Shown one piece after another: positions 18,519 to 28,130 of a stretch of DNA of 53,193 bases (within the stretch, counting starts at the first letter, position 1; the number at the start of each line of letters is the position of its first letter). The notes under the pieces were generated by a model. That model was not told where the DNA came from. It worked only from the letters and a program-made list of their open reading frames with translations, and ran no database searches. The DNA lies in contig JACPGS010000028.1 of NCBI GenBank assembly GCA_016189025.1, positions 1 to 53,193 on the forward strand. The letters are read 5' to 3'. Source of the DNA: Candidatus Magasanikiibacteriota bacterium. GTDB lineage: Bacteria > Patescibacteriota > Patescibacteriia > Magasanikbacterales > GWA2-37-8. The translations under genes and the position numbers were made by a program.

Positions 18519-19904
18519 CTATACTTTTCTTAAGAATGGACTACCCACGGCAATAATGCTGAAACCGGCGGCCTGCAGGTCAGCGTAGCGATGGTGCCAC
18601 AGGCGCCGGCCGTCCATTATCAGGGGGCGTCCGGGCAATCGCTCGGGGAGCGTGTCGGCTAATCCGCGCAACTGCGGCCAGTCGGTCGCGATAATAATGA
18701 CGTCACTGCCGGCCATGGTCTGCCATTCGTCGGTACCATATACCATATTTTCGGCCGGCGGAAATTCTCCCTTAAAATTCTCCATCGCGGTAGGATCGTA
18801 CGCCCGAATCTGGCGCACCCGCTGTTCGCGCAAAAAATTAACAATCGGGGTGGCCGGACTGTTGCGCACATCATTAGTGTCCTGCTTAAAAGCGAGTCCC
18901 AGCAGAGCCACAGTCTTATCGGTCCAGCTAAAGGCGGCATCTTTTTCCGCCCGGCCCAGGAACCGCTCCAGCTGGCGCTGGTTGGCGAGATATGTTTCGT
19001 CTACCAATACTCCGTTTTCCCCCGCCGTGCGCAATTGGTGGGCCAAGGAGCGCGCGTCTTTGCCAAAACAGCTGCCGCCGGCATACAGACTATTGTAAAA
19101 TCCCCAGCTGCCGATGCGCGGATCAGTGGTTAAAATTTTACGGATCTGCTCATAGCGGATGTCGCTGAAACTTTCGCAGGTCCGGCCCACCACGTCAAAA
19201 CTCACCGCTAAGCGATTAAATAGGCAGAAATTAGCCAGCAGTTTGCCGGCCGCCGCTTCGGTGGGGGTAACTTCCAGATAGCTGATGCCGGTGGCATCGT
19301 AAAAACGGCGGTAAACCTGGCGCATAATCGCAAAATCTTTTTCCCGACTGGCGCCCACCACCACGCGGTCCGGGCGAATGGAGCCCTCAATCGCCTTGCC
19401 CTCTACCAGAAATTCCGGATTGCTGACCACGCCGAAATTTTCTACGCCGCGCTCGCGCATAATGCTTTCGGTCTGGTCTACCAGTTCAATCGGCACCGTG
19501 CTTTTATTGACGATTACCACATACTTGTCCTGGCGCCCGGCATTGCGTTTAGCTAAAGTCTCGGCCAGCTTTTCGGCCGCCGCAAAATAATAGCGCAGGT
19601 CGCTTTCGCCGGTGGCGCCGATTTCCGGGGTGGGGACGCACAAAAATACCGCGTCGGCCGTATCCAGAAACGCTGCCACGCGGGCGTAGTCGGTGGTAAA
19701 AATAATGCGTTCGCGGTTGCGGATTAACAGGTCGCCCAGGCCTTCTTCAAATAAGCAGCTTTCCACTGTGTCGCGGTCGTTGGCGGAGAGGAGCTGCACT
19801 TTGCGCTCGTCCAGGTCGTAGACCAGCGTCTGATGGCCTGAATCCGCCGATACCGCGGCGCTGCAGGCGCCCACAAACCCGCCGCCGATGTAGAGGATGT
19901 TCAT
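18519..19904 (-). CDS. UDP-glucose/GDP-mannose dehydrogenase family protein
   Basis: MNILYIGGGFVGACSAAVSADSGHQTLVYDLDERKV, GGSCFGKDARSL, LLGLAFKQDTNDVRNSPA. Confidence 0.92.
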   Translation of the reverse strand: MNILYIGGGFVGACSAAVSADSGHQTLVYDLDERKVQLLSANDRDTVESCLFEEGLGDLLIRNRERIIFTTDYARVAAFLDTADAVFLCVPTPEIGATGESDLRYYFAAAEKLAETLAKRNAGRQDKYVVIVNKSTVPIELVDQTESIMRERGVENFGVVSNPEFLVEGKAIEGSIRPDRVVVGASREKDFAIMRQVYRRFYDATGISYLEVTPTEAAAGKLLANFCLFNRLAVSFDVVGRTCESFSDIRYEQIRKILTTDPRIGSWGFYNSLYAGGSCFGKDARSLAHQLRTAGENGVLVDETYLANQRQLERFLGRAEKDAAFSWTDKTVALLGLAFKQDTNDVRNSPATPIVNFLREQRVRQIRAYDPTAMENFKGEFPPAENMVYGTDEWQTMAGSDVIIIATDWPQLRGLADTLPERLPGRPLIMDGRRLWHHRYADLQAAGFSIIAVGSPFLRKV

Positions 19905-19971
19905 AACACAGATGACACGGATTAATTATGGATTACACGGATGACCCCAAGAATACACCAAATAATCGGGC

Positions 19972-20000
19972 TTGACAAGAGGCGGGCGAAGCGCTATACT
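19972..20000 (+). promoter_or_regulatory. Sigma70-like promoter TTGACA-17-TATACT
   Basis: Near-consensus; followed by a leader hairpin TGCTCTTG...CAAGAGCA. Confidence 0.85.
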
Positions 20001-20090
20001 AGGGCGTTGCTCTTGAGTCGGTCGGTCCTTCCGGCAAGAGCAGTTTGTACGTTGACTTAAGGGCCAGCCAAAAAGGAGAAGGAAACGAAA

Positions 20091-20327
20091 ATGCGAATGC
20101 AACCGCTGAACGAAGACGAACGCCGGATCCGCCTCGCCGAATTACGGGAAGCGGCCAGAACGCTGGAAGCTCACCTCAACGGGAAGCTCGGTGCTCCGGC
20201 GCCCACGGATGACGCGAGGCAGGCGGTCGTAAATAGTCTCGGCCACCTCACCGACATGATTCTTCAGCTGGAAACCAAGGGAACGGTGGCGGTTGAGGAG
20301 GAAGACGAGGTCACGCCGGTGAGCTGA
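20091..20327 (+). CDS. Hypothetical protein (78 aa)
   Basis: Preceded by AAAAAGGAGAAGGAAACGAAA; GC-rich codon usage. Confidence 0.75.
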   Translation: MRMQPLNEDERRIRLAELREAARTLEAHLNGKLGAPAPTDDARQAVVNSLGHLTDMILQLETKGTVAVEEEDEVTPVS

Positions 20328-20375
20328 TACCCACAGACACCGCCCCGCCTAGCAAGGCAGAAAAGGAGAACGATA

Positions 20376-21386
20376 ATGGAAGAAGTTAAGGTTGATCTGG
20401 CACTCTCCGACGAAGAGGTGGCACGAGCGCTGTTCGCCACCCATGTGCCTGGCCAGGATACGCTGAACGTCGGGCCGCTCGGCCCCTTCCTGGGGCAGCC
20501 GGACGGGGCGCTACGGTACGCCACGGTCTGCCGGCTGATGGCGGACATGGCAACCGAGCCGGCGCTGAAGGCCGACCTGCTCTTCGGGGCGGTCTACGGC
20601 ATCCGCAACGGGAGCGGACGGTGGGAGGAGTCCCTCGCGCTGGGGCTCCTGGACGAGTGCGCGGCGCTGATCACGGATCTGCCGAGAGACCAGCAGCCTC
20701 CGCTGATACGGCGCGACCTCTATCACCGCGGACTGATCGCGCGCGAGGTGTACCGCCCGGGGCACTTCCTGCGCGCCGCCGAAATTCACGAGACAGCCGC
20801 GGCGATCGCGCCGACCAAGGCCAAGCGGGTGGTGGAGCTGGTGGTCGCCGCGGTGGAACGAATGCACCACGCGGTGGAAGTGGACGACCTGGAGTTTCTG
20901 GACAATCAGCTCAAGCTGCTCCGCGAGACCCTCCTGCCCCAGCTCACGACGCTCACCGCCACGGACCCGGAGGCGCTCAAATGGGCCCAGTGCGACGTGC
21001 CGGCCCACCGGTTCTACTGCGCCTGGCTGATGGGGAGGGGCTATTCGGAGCGTCGGGCAGATATCGTCTGCCTGGCCAACCTGCCGGAGCAGTTCCAGCA
21101 GAGCTACGCGGTATGGCACCAGATCGCCGAAGCGGCGCTGGAGCTGGAGAACGGCGAGCTGCTCTCCGCGCTCTACAAAGGCGACTACATCGCTAGCCAC
21201 GAGATCCACCCCACCCACGTGACATTCGGCCTCCTCATCGCCGCTCGCGCTCTGGCGCGGATGGGGTGCCACGGCGTGTACCAGAATCTGCTCTACCGCA
21301 TCGTTTACTACCCCTCCCACGCCGCGCACTTCACGCGCGCCGTGGCCCGCCGCGCTCTGAACCTCCCGCCCCCTTCCTCCCTCTAG
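20376..21386 (+). CDS. Hypothetical alpha-helical protein (336 aa)
   Basis: Preceded by AGAAAAGGAGAACGATA; long GC-rich ORF with helical, TPR-like character; no confident family. Confidence 0.78.
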   Translation: MEEVKVDLALSDEEVARALFATHVPGQDTLNVGPLGPFLGQPDGALRYATVCRLMADMATEPALKADLLFGAVYGIRNGSGRWEESLALGLLDECAALITDLPRDQQPPLIRRDLYHRGLIAREVYRPGHFLRAAEIHETAAAIAPTKAKRVVELVVAAVERMHHAVEVDDLEFLDNQLKLLRETLLPQLTTLTATDPEALKWAQCDVPAHRFYCAWLMGRGYSERRADIVCLANLPEQFQQSYAVWHQIAEAALELENGELLSALYKGDYIASHEIHPTHVTFGLLIAARALARMGCHGVYQNLLYRIVYYPSHAAHFTRAVARRALNLPPPSSL

Positions 21387-21408
21387 GCCTCCGCTCTTTT
21401 CCCTCAAG

Positions 21409-21513
21409 GAGGCTGACCAGCCACGACCCCCCACTGCTTGTTACAGTCGGGGGCGCTCGTGCCAAGGCCGTCCCGATGCTATCGGGAACCCGCGCCGAGG
21501 GCTGGTCACCCTC
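21409..21513 (+). ncRNA. Candidate structured RNA / 3'UTR three-way junction
   Basis: Outer stem GAGG-ct-GACCAGCC / GGCTGGTC-ac-CCTC enclosing hairpins CCCCCACTG..CAGTcGGGGG and TCCCGAT-gct-ATCGGGA. Confidence 0.4.
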
Positions 21514-21556
21514 ACTTCCGCGTTGGTTTGGAGTTTGCTTCAAGACAGCGCCGATC

Positions 21557-21590
21557 AAAAATCTCCCGATTAAATCGGGAGATTTTTGTT
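21557..21590. terminator. Bidirectional intrinsic terminator
   Basis: AAAAATCTCCCGAT-taa-ATCGGGAGATTTTT between convergent genes. Confidence 0.92.
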
Positions 21591-21599
21591 TTACCATTA

Positions 21600-23396
21600 T
21601 CAAGTCGGCGTTGCCGCGGCGTAAAGGCGGGCAAAATGAGAAGTAGGATTATTCAGCAATTCCTGGGGCGCGCCGGATTCTGCCAAACGCCCCTGGGCCA
21701 ACACTAATACCCGGTCCGCAGACATCACGGTAGAAAGCCGATGGGCAATTACTATCACGGTAACGCGGCCTTTAAGATTAAGAATCGCCTGCTGGATACT
21801 CTGTTCGGATTCCGTGTCCAGGGCGCTGGTGGCCTCATCCAGCGCCAAAATATCCGGGGCGCGCGCCAATACCCGCGCCAGGGCAATGCGCTGGCGCTCG
21901 CCGCCCGAAAGCCGCACGCCCCGCTCCCCTACTATAGTGGCCAAACCCTGGGGCAGCCCGCGGATAAAATTTTCCAAGTTAGCGGCGCGCACCGCCTCGG
22001 TTAAGGCAGCGTCAGTGATACTGGCATCGTAAAAACGGATATTATTTTCTATCGTATCGTTAAGCAAAAACACTTCCTGCGCCATATAGCCGATGCTCCG
22101 GCGCCACTCGCCGCGGCTAATCTCCCCGGCCGGCACCCCGTCCAGCAACAAAGCGCCGCGCTCCGGCTCGTACAGGCGCAGTAGCAAATCAGCCACCGTA
22201 GTTTTGCCGGACCCAGACGGCCCCACTAACCCCACAAATTCGCCGCGCTTAACGGCTACCGAAAAATCAACAAGCGCCGCGCCGGCGGCCCCGGCGTAGG
22301 AAAAATTCACCTGGTCAAAAACCAGCTGATTAGCAAACCGGAAGGGCTGTGACCCGGCAGCGGTTTCCGCTTCTCCCTGCACCTCGGCCTGGTAGCGCAA
22401 TAAATTACTGACGTAAGGGAGCTGGGCATTGAGCGAGTGGAGCTGGGCCTGGGTAAGCTGCAGATAAGCAAAAATTTTATTGATGGCGTATACCGCGACC
22501 GCAAAGGCCGCCAAATTAAAGGTAGTCAGTTTGTAAAAAAAACTGAATAGCGCCACTACAAACAAGACGCCCGCGAGCTGCAACAGCACGCCGGTATAAT
22601 TTTTTATCCAGACAATGCTGATATTAAGGCGGCGGATGCGGGCAAACAGCGGCGCGGCTTCGGCTACTGTCGCCCCTTCGCCGCCCAGCGCTTTGACGGT
22701 TTTCATGCCAATCAGGCGCTCGCTGACCAAGTGAGCCATGTCTTTATACAATTCACTGACGACGCGGGCATTCTGCCGGCTGCGGTAAAACAAGGGTTTG
22801 AATAAATAAAATAACACCGCGCCCGAGAGCACGGTAAGGAGAGCCGCGAGCGGCGAAATATTGATAACGATGACGGTATAAACCAGGAGACTGGCCGCCA
22901 CCGCAATGGTGGCGCTGATATAGTGCAGGCAACTGGCGCTTGCCATTACATCGGTGGTAAGCAATTGGTCCAGATAACCGATTTTTTGTTTCAAGAGATA
23001 CGGCCAGCGGGCGCGCAGGGTACCCTCTAAAAGGGTAACGCGCGTAGTGCGTTCGTAATCAGCGGCCAGCCGCGCCGAGAGGCGCGTGGCTAGCAAACTA
23101 AGAATCGCTTTGCCTAAAAACAAAACGACGATAAAAATTAATAGGGTGCGGATGGAAATCTGCCAATGAACCAAAGAAAAAAACCGGCTGATGAAACGGG
23201 AAATGGCATCATCCCCGGCGCCGCCGCTTTTAGTGGCAAAAGCGAGGAGCGGAATCAGGCTATTGATGCCGACGCCTTCCAAAAGTCCGCTCCCAAGATT
23301 AAGCGCCACCAGGGCGGCAATCCCCCGCCGGTAGCGCCCAAACGCCTGGCGCAATACTACCGCCAGGCGCCCCAGGCTGCGTAACGAGGAAAGCAT
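21600..23396 (-). CDS. ABC transporter, fused permease/ATPase (MsbA-like exporter)
   Basis: VGLVGPSGSGKTTVADLLLRLYEP, LSGGERQRIALARVLARAPDILALDEATSALD. Confidence 0.95.
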   Translation of the reverse strand: MLSSLRSLGRLAVVLRQAFGRYRRGIAALVALNLGSGLLEGVGINSLIPLLAFATKSGGAGDDAISRFISRFFSLVHWQISIRTLLIFIVVLFLGKAILSLLATRLSARLAADYERTTRVTLLEGTLRARWPYLLKQKIGYLDQLLTTDVMASASCLHYISATIAVAASLLVYTVIVINISPLAALLTVLSGAVLFYLFKPLFYRSRQNARVVSELYKDMAHLVSERLIGMKTVKALGGEGATVAEAAPLFARIRRLNISIVWIKNYTGVLLQLAGVLFVVALFSFFYKLTTFNLAAFAVAVYAINKIFAYLQLTQAQLHSLNAQLPYVSNLLRYQAEVQGEAETAAGSQPFRFANQLVFDQVNFSYAGAAGAALVDFSVAVKRGEFVGLVGPSGSGKTTVADLLLRLYEPERGALLLDGVPAGEISRGEWRRSIGYMAQEVFLLNDTIENNIRFYDASITDAALTEAVRAANLENFIRGLPQGLATIVGERGVRLSGGERQRIALARVLARAPDILALDEATSALDTESEQSIQQAILNLKGRVTVIVIAHRLSTVMSADRVLVLAQGRLAESGAPQELLNNPTSHFARLYAAATPT

Positions 23397-23398
23397 AA

Positions 23399-24565
23399 TC
23401 AGCCGCCTAAAATTCCGGAAAACGGATTAACAATTCGCGCCAGGCAGTGTTCGTCGGCGGCCAGTTTAGCCTTAATGGCAGAAAGTCCCAGGGTGCGCCG
23501 GCCTTCGGTGCTATAATCGCGGACGCCGGCCTTTTTGGCGCCCGGCCATTCAAAAATTTTGCGGTCAAAAGCATCCTCGCGCCCAATTACCGGCGTAATT
23601 ACAAACATGTCCTTGGTTTCGTAGGCATATTCCGCTTCGTCGGCGGTAAGCAATTTTTCGTGGAAACGCTCGCCGGCCTTGCGTCCGGTCAGCTCAATTT
23701 TAATTTCCCGCGGCGACCGGCCGAAGCGGGGGGCGTAAAGCTCAATCATGGCGCGCGCCAGATCGTACACCCGCAATACCGGCATCTTTAGAATAAAAAT
23801 TTCCCGATCACGAGTCATCACGGCGGCCTGGAAAACTAACCGTACGGCTTCGTCCACGGAGATAAAAAAACGCTGCATGCGCTGGTCGGTTACCGTTACC
23901 GGACCGCCCGCGGCAATCTGCTGGTAAAACAGCGGAATTACCGAGCCGCGGGTGGAGAGCACGTTGCCAAAGCGCACAAAGCAGCACTTGGTGGGCTTGT
24001 CGCCGCGATAGTGGAGCGAAGCCAGCATAATTTTTTCCGCGAGCAATTTGGTGCAGCCCATTACGCTTACCGGATCAGTGGCCTTATCGGTGGAAACGCC
24101 GATAATTTTGTCTACCCCCACCGAGAGCGCGCATTCAATCACGTTTTGCGTGCCGCTGACATTGGTTTTTACCGCCTCAAACGGGTCATTTTCGCAGGCC
24201 ACCACGTGCTTCATCGCCGCGGCGTGGAACACAATGTCTACATTTTCCATCGCCCGCAGCACGCGGTCTTTGTCGCGGATATCGCCGATCAGCAGGCGCA
24301 CCAGCGGGTTGCGGTTCAGCTCGTGCCAGAGCTGCCATTGCTTGCTTTCGTCGCGGGAAAACACCCGAATCTGCAGGGGCTTAAACTGCAACAGATGCTT
24401 GACCAAGGCCGACCCGATGGAGCCGGTACCGCCGGTAACCAAAATGCGTTTGCCGGCAAATTCTTTGGCAAAACTTTTGGGCCAGGCGCTATCGTCGCTG
24501 GGAGGGGTGGCCGCCGGCGCTTTAGCGGGCAGGGAACGAGATTTTACTAGCCGGTGTTTTATCAT
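23399..24565 (-). CDS. UDP-sugar 4,6-dehydratase (PseB/LegB/CapD-like)
   Basis: GKRILVTGGTGSIGSALVKHLLQ, STDKATDPVSVMGCTKLLAEK, FVRFGNVLSTRGSVIPLF. Confidence 0.92.
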   Translation of the reverse strand: MIKHRLVKSRSLPAKAPAATPPSDDSAWPKSFAKEFAGKRILVTGGTGSIGSALVKHLLQFKPLQIRVFSRDESKQWQLWHELNRNPLVRLLIGDIRDKDRVLRAMENVDIVFHAAAMKHVVACENDPFEAVKTNVSGTQNVIECALSVGVDKIIGVSTDKATDPVSVMGCTKLLAEKIMLASLHYRGDKPTKCCFVRFGNVLSTRGSVIPLFYQQIAAGGPVTVTDQRMQRFFISVDEAVRLVFQAAVMTRDREIFILKMPVLRVYDLARAMIELYAPRFGRSPREIKIELTGRKAGERFHEKLLTADEAEYAYETKDMFVITPVIGREDAFDRKIFEWPGAKKAGVRDYSTEGRRTLGLSAIKAKLAADEHCLARIVNPFSGILGG

Positions 24566-24595
24566 AACTTTGGATGAAAATATTATCTAAACTCT

Positions 24596-24755
24596 AGTCC
24601 GGTGAACATATATTTTTGATACGTCGCGAGCCGTGCTGGTAACGTAAAATTTCTGCTAGACTGTGGCGCACGAGCGAGCGCTTCAGCGAGGCATAATTTA
24701 ACCTGGATTTAGTAAATCTGCCGAGCGGGTATCAAAAATATATGTTCACCGGACT
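24596..24755. repeat. Family F element: 160 bp with 27-bp perfect TIRs AGTCCGGTGAACATATATTTTTGATAC
   Basis: 24596-24622 is the exact reverse complement of 24729-24755. Confidence 0.95.
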
Positions 24756-25874
24756 CTAAAACTTTAAGGATTGTCTTAACTGACCCACTATATACCGAAT
24801 ATCGCGGCGTGTCAATCCGACGTAAAAGGGCAGGGCCAGGGTGGAATTACTGGCCGCTTCGGAGCGCAAAAAAGCGCCTGGCCGGTAGCCGAACTGCTGA
24901 CGATAAAAAGAAAACAAATGAATTGACGGGAAATACGGCTTGGCCGGAATGCCGCGCTGCGCCAAGCGTTTAATTAAGCGATCGCGCGCCGCACCGCCGC
25001 GGCGCAGGCGCACCACATACAGAAACCAGGTATGAGTGTTGCCGGCAGCAGTAACCGGCGGGGTCAAATAATCGGAGAGACTAGCCAGGGCAGTGTGATA
25101 CCAAGCGGCCACTTGCTGGCGGGCTTTGAGGAGCGCCGGCAAACGCCGGAGCTGCGCGCGCCCCAAGGCCGCGCTCATCTCATCCAGCCGATAGTTATAG
25201 CCTAAGCGGACGTGATTCAGCCACGCGCGCGATTGATCGCGGCCTTGATTGCGCAGACTCACTGCCAAGTCATAAACGCGGCGCGAATCGGTAACTACCA
25301 TGCCGCCTTCGCCGGTGGTCATCTGCTTATTGGGATAAAAAGCAAACACGGCTGATTCGCCGAAAGTGCCGACCGAACGTCCGCGGTAGCGCGCGCCCAG
25401 ACTTTCGCAGGCATCCTCAATGATTTTTAATTTATATTGGCGCGCGATTTTAATAATCGGCTGCATATCCGCGGGCTGGCCAAAAATATGCACCACCAAA
25501 ATCGCCCTGGTTTTTTTGGTGACGGCCGCCGCGATTTTGGCCGGGTCAAGATTATAAGTTTGGGGATCAATATCCACGAATACCGGCTTGGCGCCGACGT
25601 ACAAAATGCAGTTGGCCGAAGCAATAAAAGAAAACGGCGTGGTAATCACTTCGTCGCCCGGAGCGATACCGGCGGCAATCATCGCCAGGTGAAGCCCGGC
25701 GGTGCCGCTGCTGACAGCGGCGGCGTATTTGGTGCCGACAAATTTGGCGAAAACCGCCTCAAACGCTGGCGTTTCCCTACCCAAACTCAAAACGCCCGAG
25801 TGCAGCACCTGCTGCACCGCTTTAAACTCGGCCGAGCCAATGACGGGACGGGCCAACGGATAGCTACGGGGCAT
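24756..25874 (-). CDS. DegT/DnrJ/EryC1-type sugar aminotransferase (LegC/PseC-like)
   Basis: EVITTPFSFIASANCILYVGAKPVFVDIDPQTYNLD, YPNKQMTTGEGGMVVT, LGYNYRLDEMSAALG. Confidence 0.93.
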   Translation of the reverse strand: MPRSYPLARPVIGSAEFKAVQQVLHSGVLSLGRETPAFEAVFAKFVGTKYAAAVSSGTAGLHLAMIAAGIAPGDEVITTPFSFIASANCILYVGAKPVFVDIDPQTYNLDPAKIAAAVTKKTRAILVVHIFGQPADMQPIIKIARQYKLKIIEDACESLGARYRGRSVGTFGESAVFAFYPNKQMTTGEGGMVVTDSRRVYDLAVSLRNQGRDQSRAWLNHVRLGYNYRLDEMSAALGRAQLRRLPALLKARQQVAAWYHTALASLSDYLTPPVTAAGNTHTWFLYVVRLRRGGAARDRLIKRLAQRGIPAKPYFPSIHLFSFYRQQFGYRPGAFLRSEAASNSTLALPFYVGLTRRDIRYIVGQLRQSLKF

Positions 25875-26532
25875 AGGAGCAAATTAAACGAAACGCTTCA
25901 GCAAATTTAGCGCCGCACTGCAAGCCGCGATACTGAGCGAGAATTGCTATCCCTTCGGGCGAGCGCGGGTGCGGATAGGGGCGCACTTCCGTAGGCATCA
26001 GAGCCAGCGCTTGCTGCTTGCGGCGCAACTGATTTTCGGTCAATGGCACAAAATAATTGGGAGAAAAAGGCGCCTCGCGCATCCATTCCGAAGAAGAAAG
26101 CACCTCGTAGCTGTACAATGCCTTAATCAGATATGCCACGGGGCGGCAAGCCACCAGGGAAGCCCGGTATACTTCCCGATGATCGCGGTTTAGGTCAGCG
26201 TCGCTCGGGGTAAAAACAATTTCCGGTTGCACGGTGTGCACGATTTCCGTTAAACGCCGGCAGACCTCGGCATGAGATACCGTATCCAGGCGCATATCAG
26301 GATATTTTAATTCAATCAACTGGTCAACTGACAATAAATCAAGGGCGTTTTGATATTCCTGCTGCTTTTGCTGCCAGAGCCCGGGCTGATTAGGATACTG
26401 GGTGGAGCTGCCATCGGTGACTAAACATACCGCGATCCGGTAGCCGGCAGCCTGATACTGTTGGAGGGTTCCTCCCACCCCCAAAATTTCATCGTCCGGA
26501 TGGGCGCTGAAAACTAATATGCTTCGTGTCAT
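25864..26532 (-). CDS. PIG-L/LmbE family deacetylase
   Basis: ILVFSAHPDDEILGVGGTLQQY, TPSDADLNRDHREVYRA. Confidence 0.93.
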   Translation of the reverse strand: MTRSILVFSAHPDDEILGVGGTLQQYQAAGYRIAVCLVTDGSSTQYPNQPGLWQQKQQEYQNALDLLSVDQLIELKYPDMRLDTVSHAEVCRRLTEIVHTVQPEIVFTPSDADLNRDHREVYRASLVACRPVAYLIKALYSYEVLSSSEWMREAPFSPNYFVPLTENQLRRKQQALALMPTEVRPYPHPRSPEGIAILAQYRGLQCGAKFAEAFRLICSYAP

Positions 26533-26602
26533 ATTGAGCTAATTAATTGAAGAATTGCCTAATTTTTGCGCCTCGGAATATGCGAATTTTTTCGCTGCGG
26601 AA

Positions 26603-27556
26603 TCAGCGATTAAAATGATGACCCACTTTGAATACTTTTATACAAGCTAATTTTTCTCCTGACTCTCCCCGGACATCACTTAATTTCACAAACCCGTCGC
26701 GCGCTTTAATTACTACGCTATCAGTGTCTGCTGCTGCTACCTGGCCGATGGTTGCGGAATAACGGGTATACTGGGGCGTTACTACCTGCGCCTGATGAAA
26801 TAAAACTTTTTTTCCTTCATAATAGGCAAAAGCCGCCGGGTAGACATAAGCTACGGCGCGCACCAGGTTAAAAATTTCCCGGCTGCTCATTTCTTTAAAA
26901 TTCAAGGCACTGTCTGCTGCGGTGCGACCCAGAAGATAGGTGGCCCGACGCTCATCCTGATGCCGACGCGGCAGTTGGCCGGCCCGCAATTGCGGCATTA
27001 ACTTCCGGAGCAGCACCGCGCCCTCCTGCATAATGCGCTCATAATAAGTGCGGGCATTATCCGCTGCCCGCAAGGGAAACCGCGCCTGGGCGATAATATC
27101 ACCATCGTCACAGCCTTCTCCTAAAAAGAAAAAAGTCAAACCGCCGTAACGCTCTTCATTGATAAAATGCCAGGGGATGGCTGCCCGCCCCCGGTTACGC
27201 GGTAGAATTGCCGGGTGACTCCCCAGACACCCCAGGCGCGGCAAGGTTAAAAATTCTTTAGGAAGGATCTGCGACCAGCCGAAAACAAAGATTAAGTCTG
27301 GCTTCAGGCGCGCAATTTCCTCACCGTGATTGCGAATATGCTTCACTAGCGTATAAGGTATCCGAGCGCGCGCTGCCAGCGGCCGAAAATCCTGATAATC
27401 CGAAACTTGGGTGGCCTGTTCAGGAAAGAGCGTATAAAGGTGAGAGGTCGGTATTCCCCCCTCCCGCAACGTTTCCAGCATCCGGTGGCCAAACCGGTTC
27501 ATGGAAATAAACACCGTGCGTTTAACGGGAGCGAATGATTTGCGCCGGGTTGCCAT
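26603..27556 (-). CDS. Methionyl-tRNA formyltransferase-like sugar N-formyltransferase
   Basis: FVFGWSQILPKEFLTLPRLGCLGSHPAILPRNRGRAAIPWHFIN, GDIIAQARFPL. Confidence 0.85.
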   Translation of the reverse strand: MATRRKSFAPVKRTVFISMNRFGHRMLETLREGGIPTSHLYTLFPEQATQVSDYQDFRPLAARARIPYTLVKHIRNHGEEIARLKPDLIFVFGWSQILPKEFLTLPRLGCLGSHPAILPRNRGRAAIPWHFINEERYGGLTFFFLGEGCDDGDIIAQARFPLRAADNARTYYERIMQEGAVLLRKLMPQLRAGQLPRRHQDERRATYLLGRTAADSALNFKEMSSREIFNLVRAVAYVYPAAFAYYEGKKVLFHQAQVVTPQYTRYSATIGQVAAADTDSVVIKARDGFVKLSDVRGESGEKLACIKVFKVGHHFNR

Positions 27557-28130
27557 AAGCAATAACATTAGCAGGCATTGAATTGAGCACGTTAGCATGA
27601 GCGCCAATGACAGTATTTTCGCCTACGGTCAGATCTTCCATAATAGTAGCGCCCAGGCCAATGAGCGCGCCGTCGCCTACTTGTACTCCCCCGGCAGTGA
27701 TTACTCCCGGGGCAATATGAACATGGCTGCCGATGCGGTTATCGTGTTCAATAATGCTGCCGCTGTTAATAATAGTATTATCGCCGATTACGGAGCCGTG
27801 ATTGACAAGCGCCAGGGCGCCAATAAAAATATTGACACCTAATTGGACGCTCGCTTCCACGCAGGCGCGGGGATGAATGGCATTGCCAAATCGGGCGCCA
27901 GCGGCTAACAACTCATTGAAAATTTTACGACGGAGGGCGTTGTCGCCCAAAGCAATTAAAAACGCATGGGTAGGGAGCCAGCGGCTAAAATCAGCCATCC
28001 GCCCCAGCACTCCTGCCCCGGGCTGGTCGTCTAAAAATCCGGCAATCTCCCGCTCCGGCGCATAGCGCAACACCGCGGCAGCCAACCGCCCTTGTTCGCC
28101 GGCGCCAATAATAATAATTTTATCAGGCAT
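27522..28130 (-). CDS. NeuD/PglD-family sugar O/N-acetyltransferase
   Basis: KIIIIGAGEQGRLAAAVLRYA + left-handed beta-helix repeats, NPAQIIR. Confidence 0.9.
   Translation of the reverse strand: MPDKIIIIGAGEQGRLAAAVLRYAPEREIAGFLDDQPGAGVLGRMADFSRWLPTHAFLIALGDNALRRKIFNELLAAGARFGNAIHPRACVEASVQLGVNIFIGALALVNHGSVIGDNTIINSGSIIEHDNRIGSHVHIAPGVITAGGVQVGDGALIGLGATIMEDLTVGENTVIGAHANVLNSMPANVIAYGNPAQIIRSR

Noticed and set aside
20511-21434. Long antisense ORF (307 aa) opposite 20376-21386, and 20621-21196 (+) in another frame
   Set aside because: High GC3 of the true gene leaves other frames open; the sense frame has the promoter, SD and terminator.
21600-23396. ABC exporter as a bacteriocin or toxin system
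   Set aside because: No peptidase domain or precursor peptide nearby; glycan/lipid export is the simpler reading in this locus.
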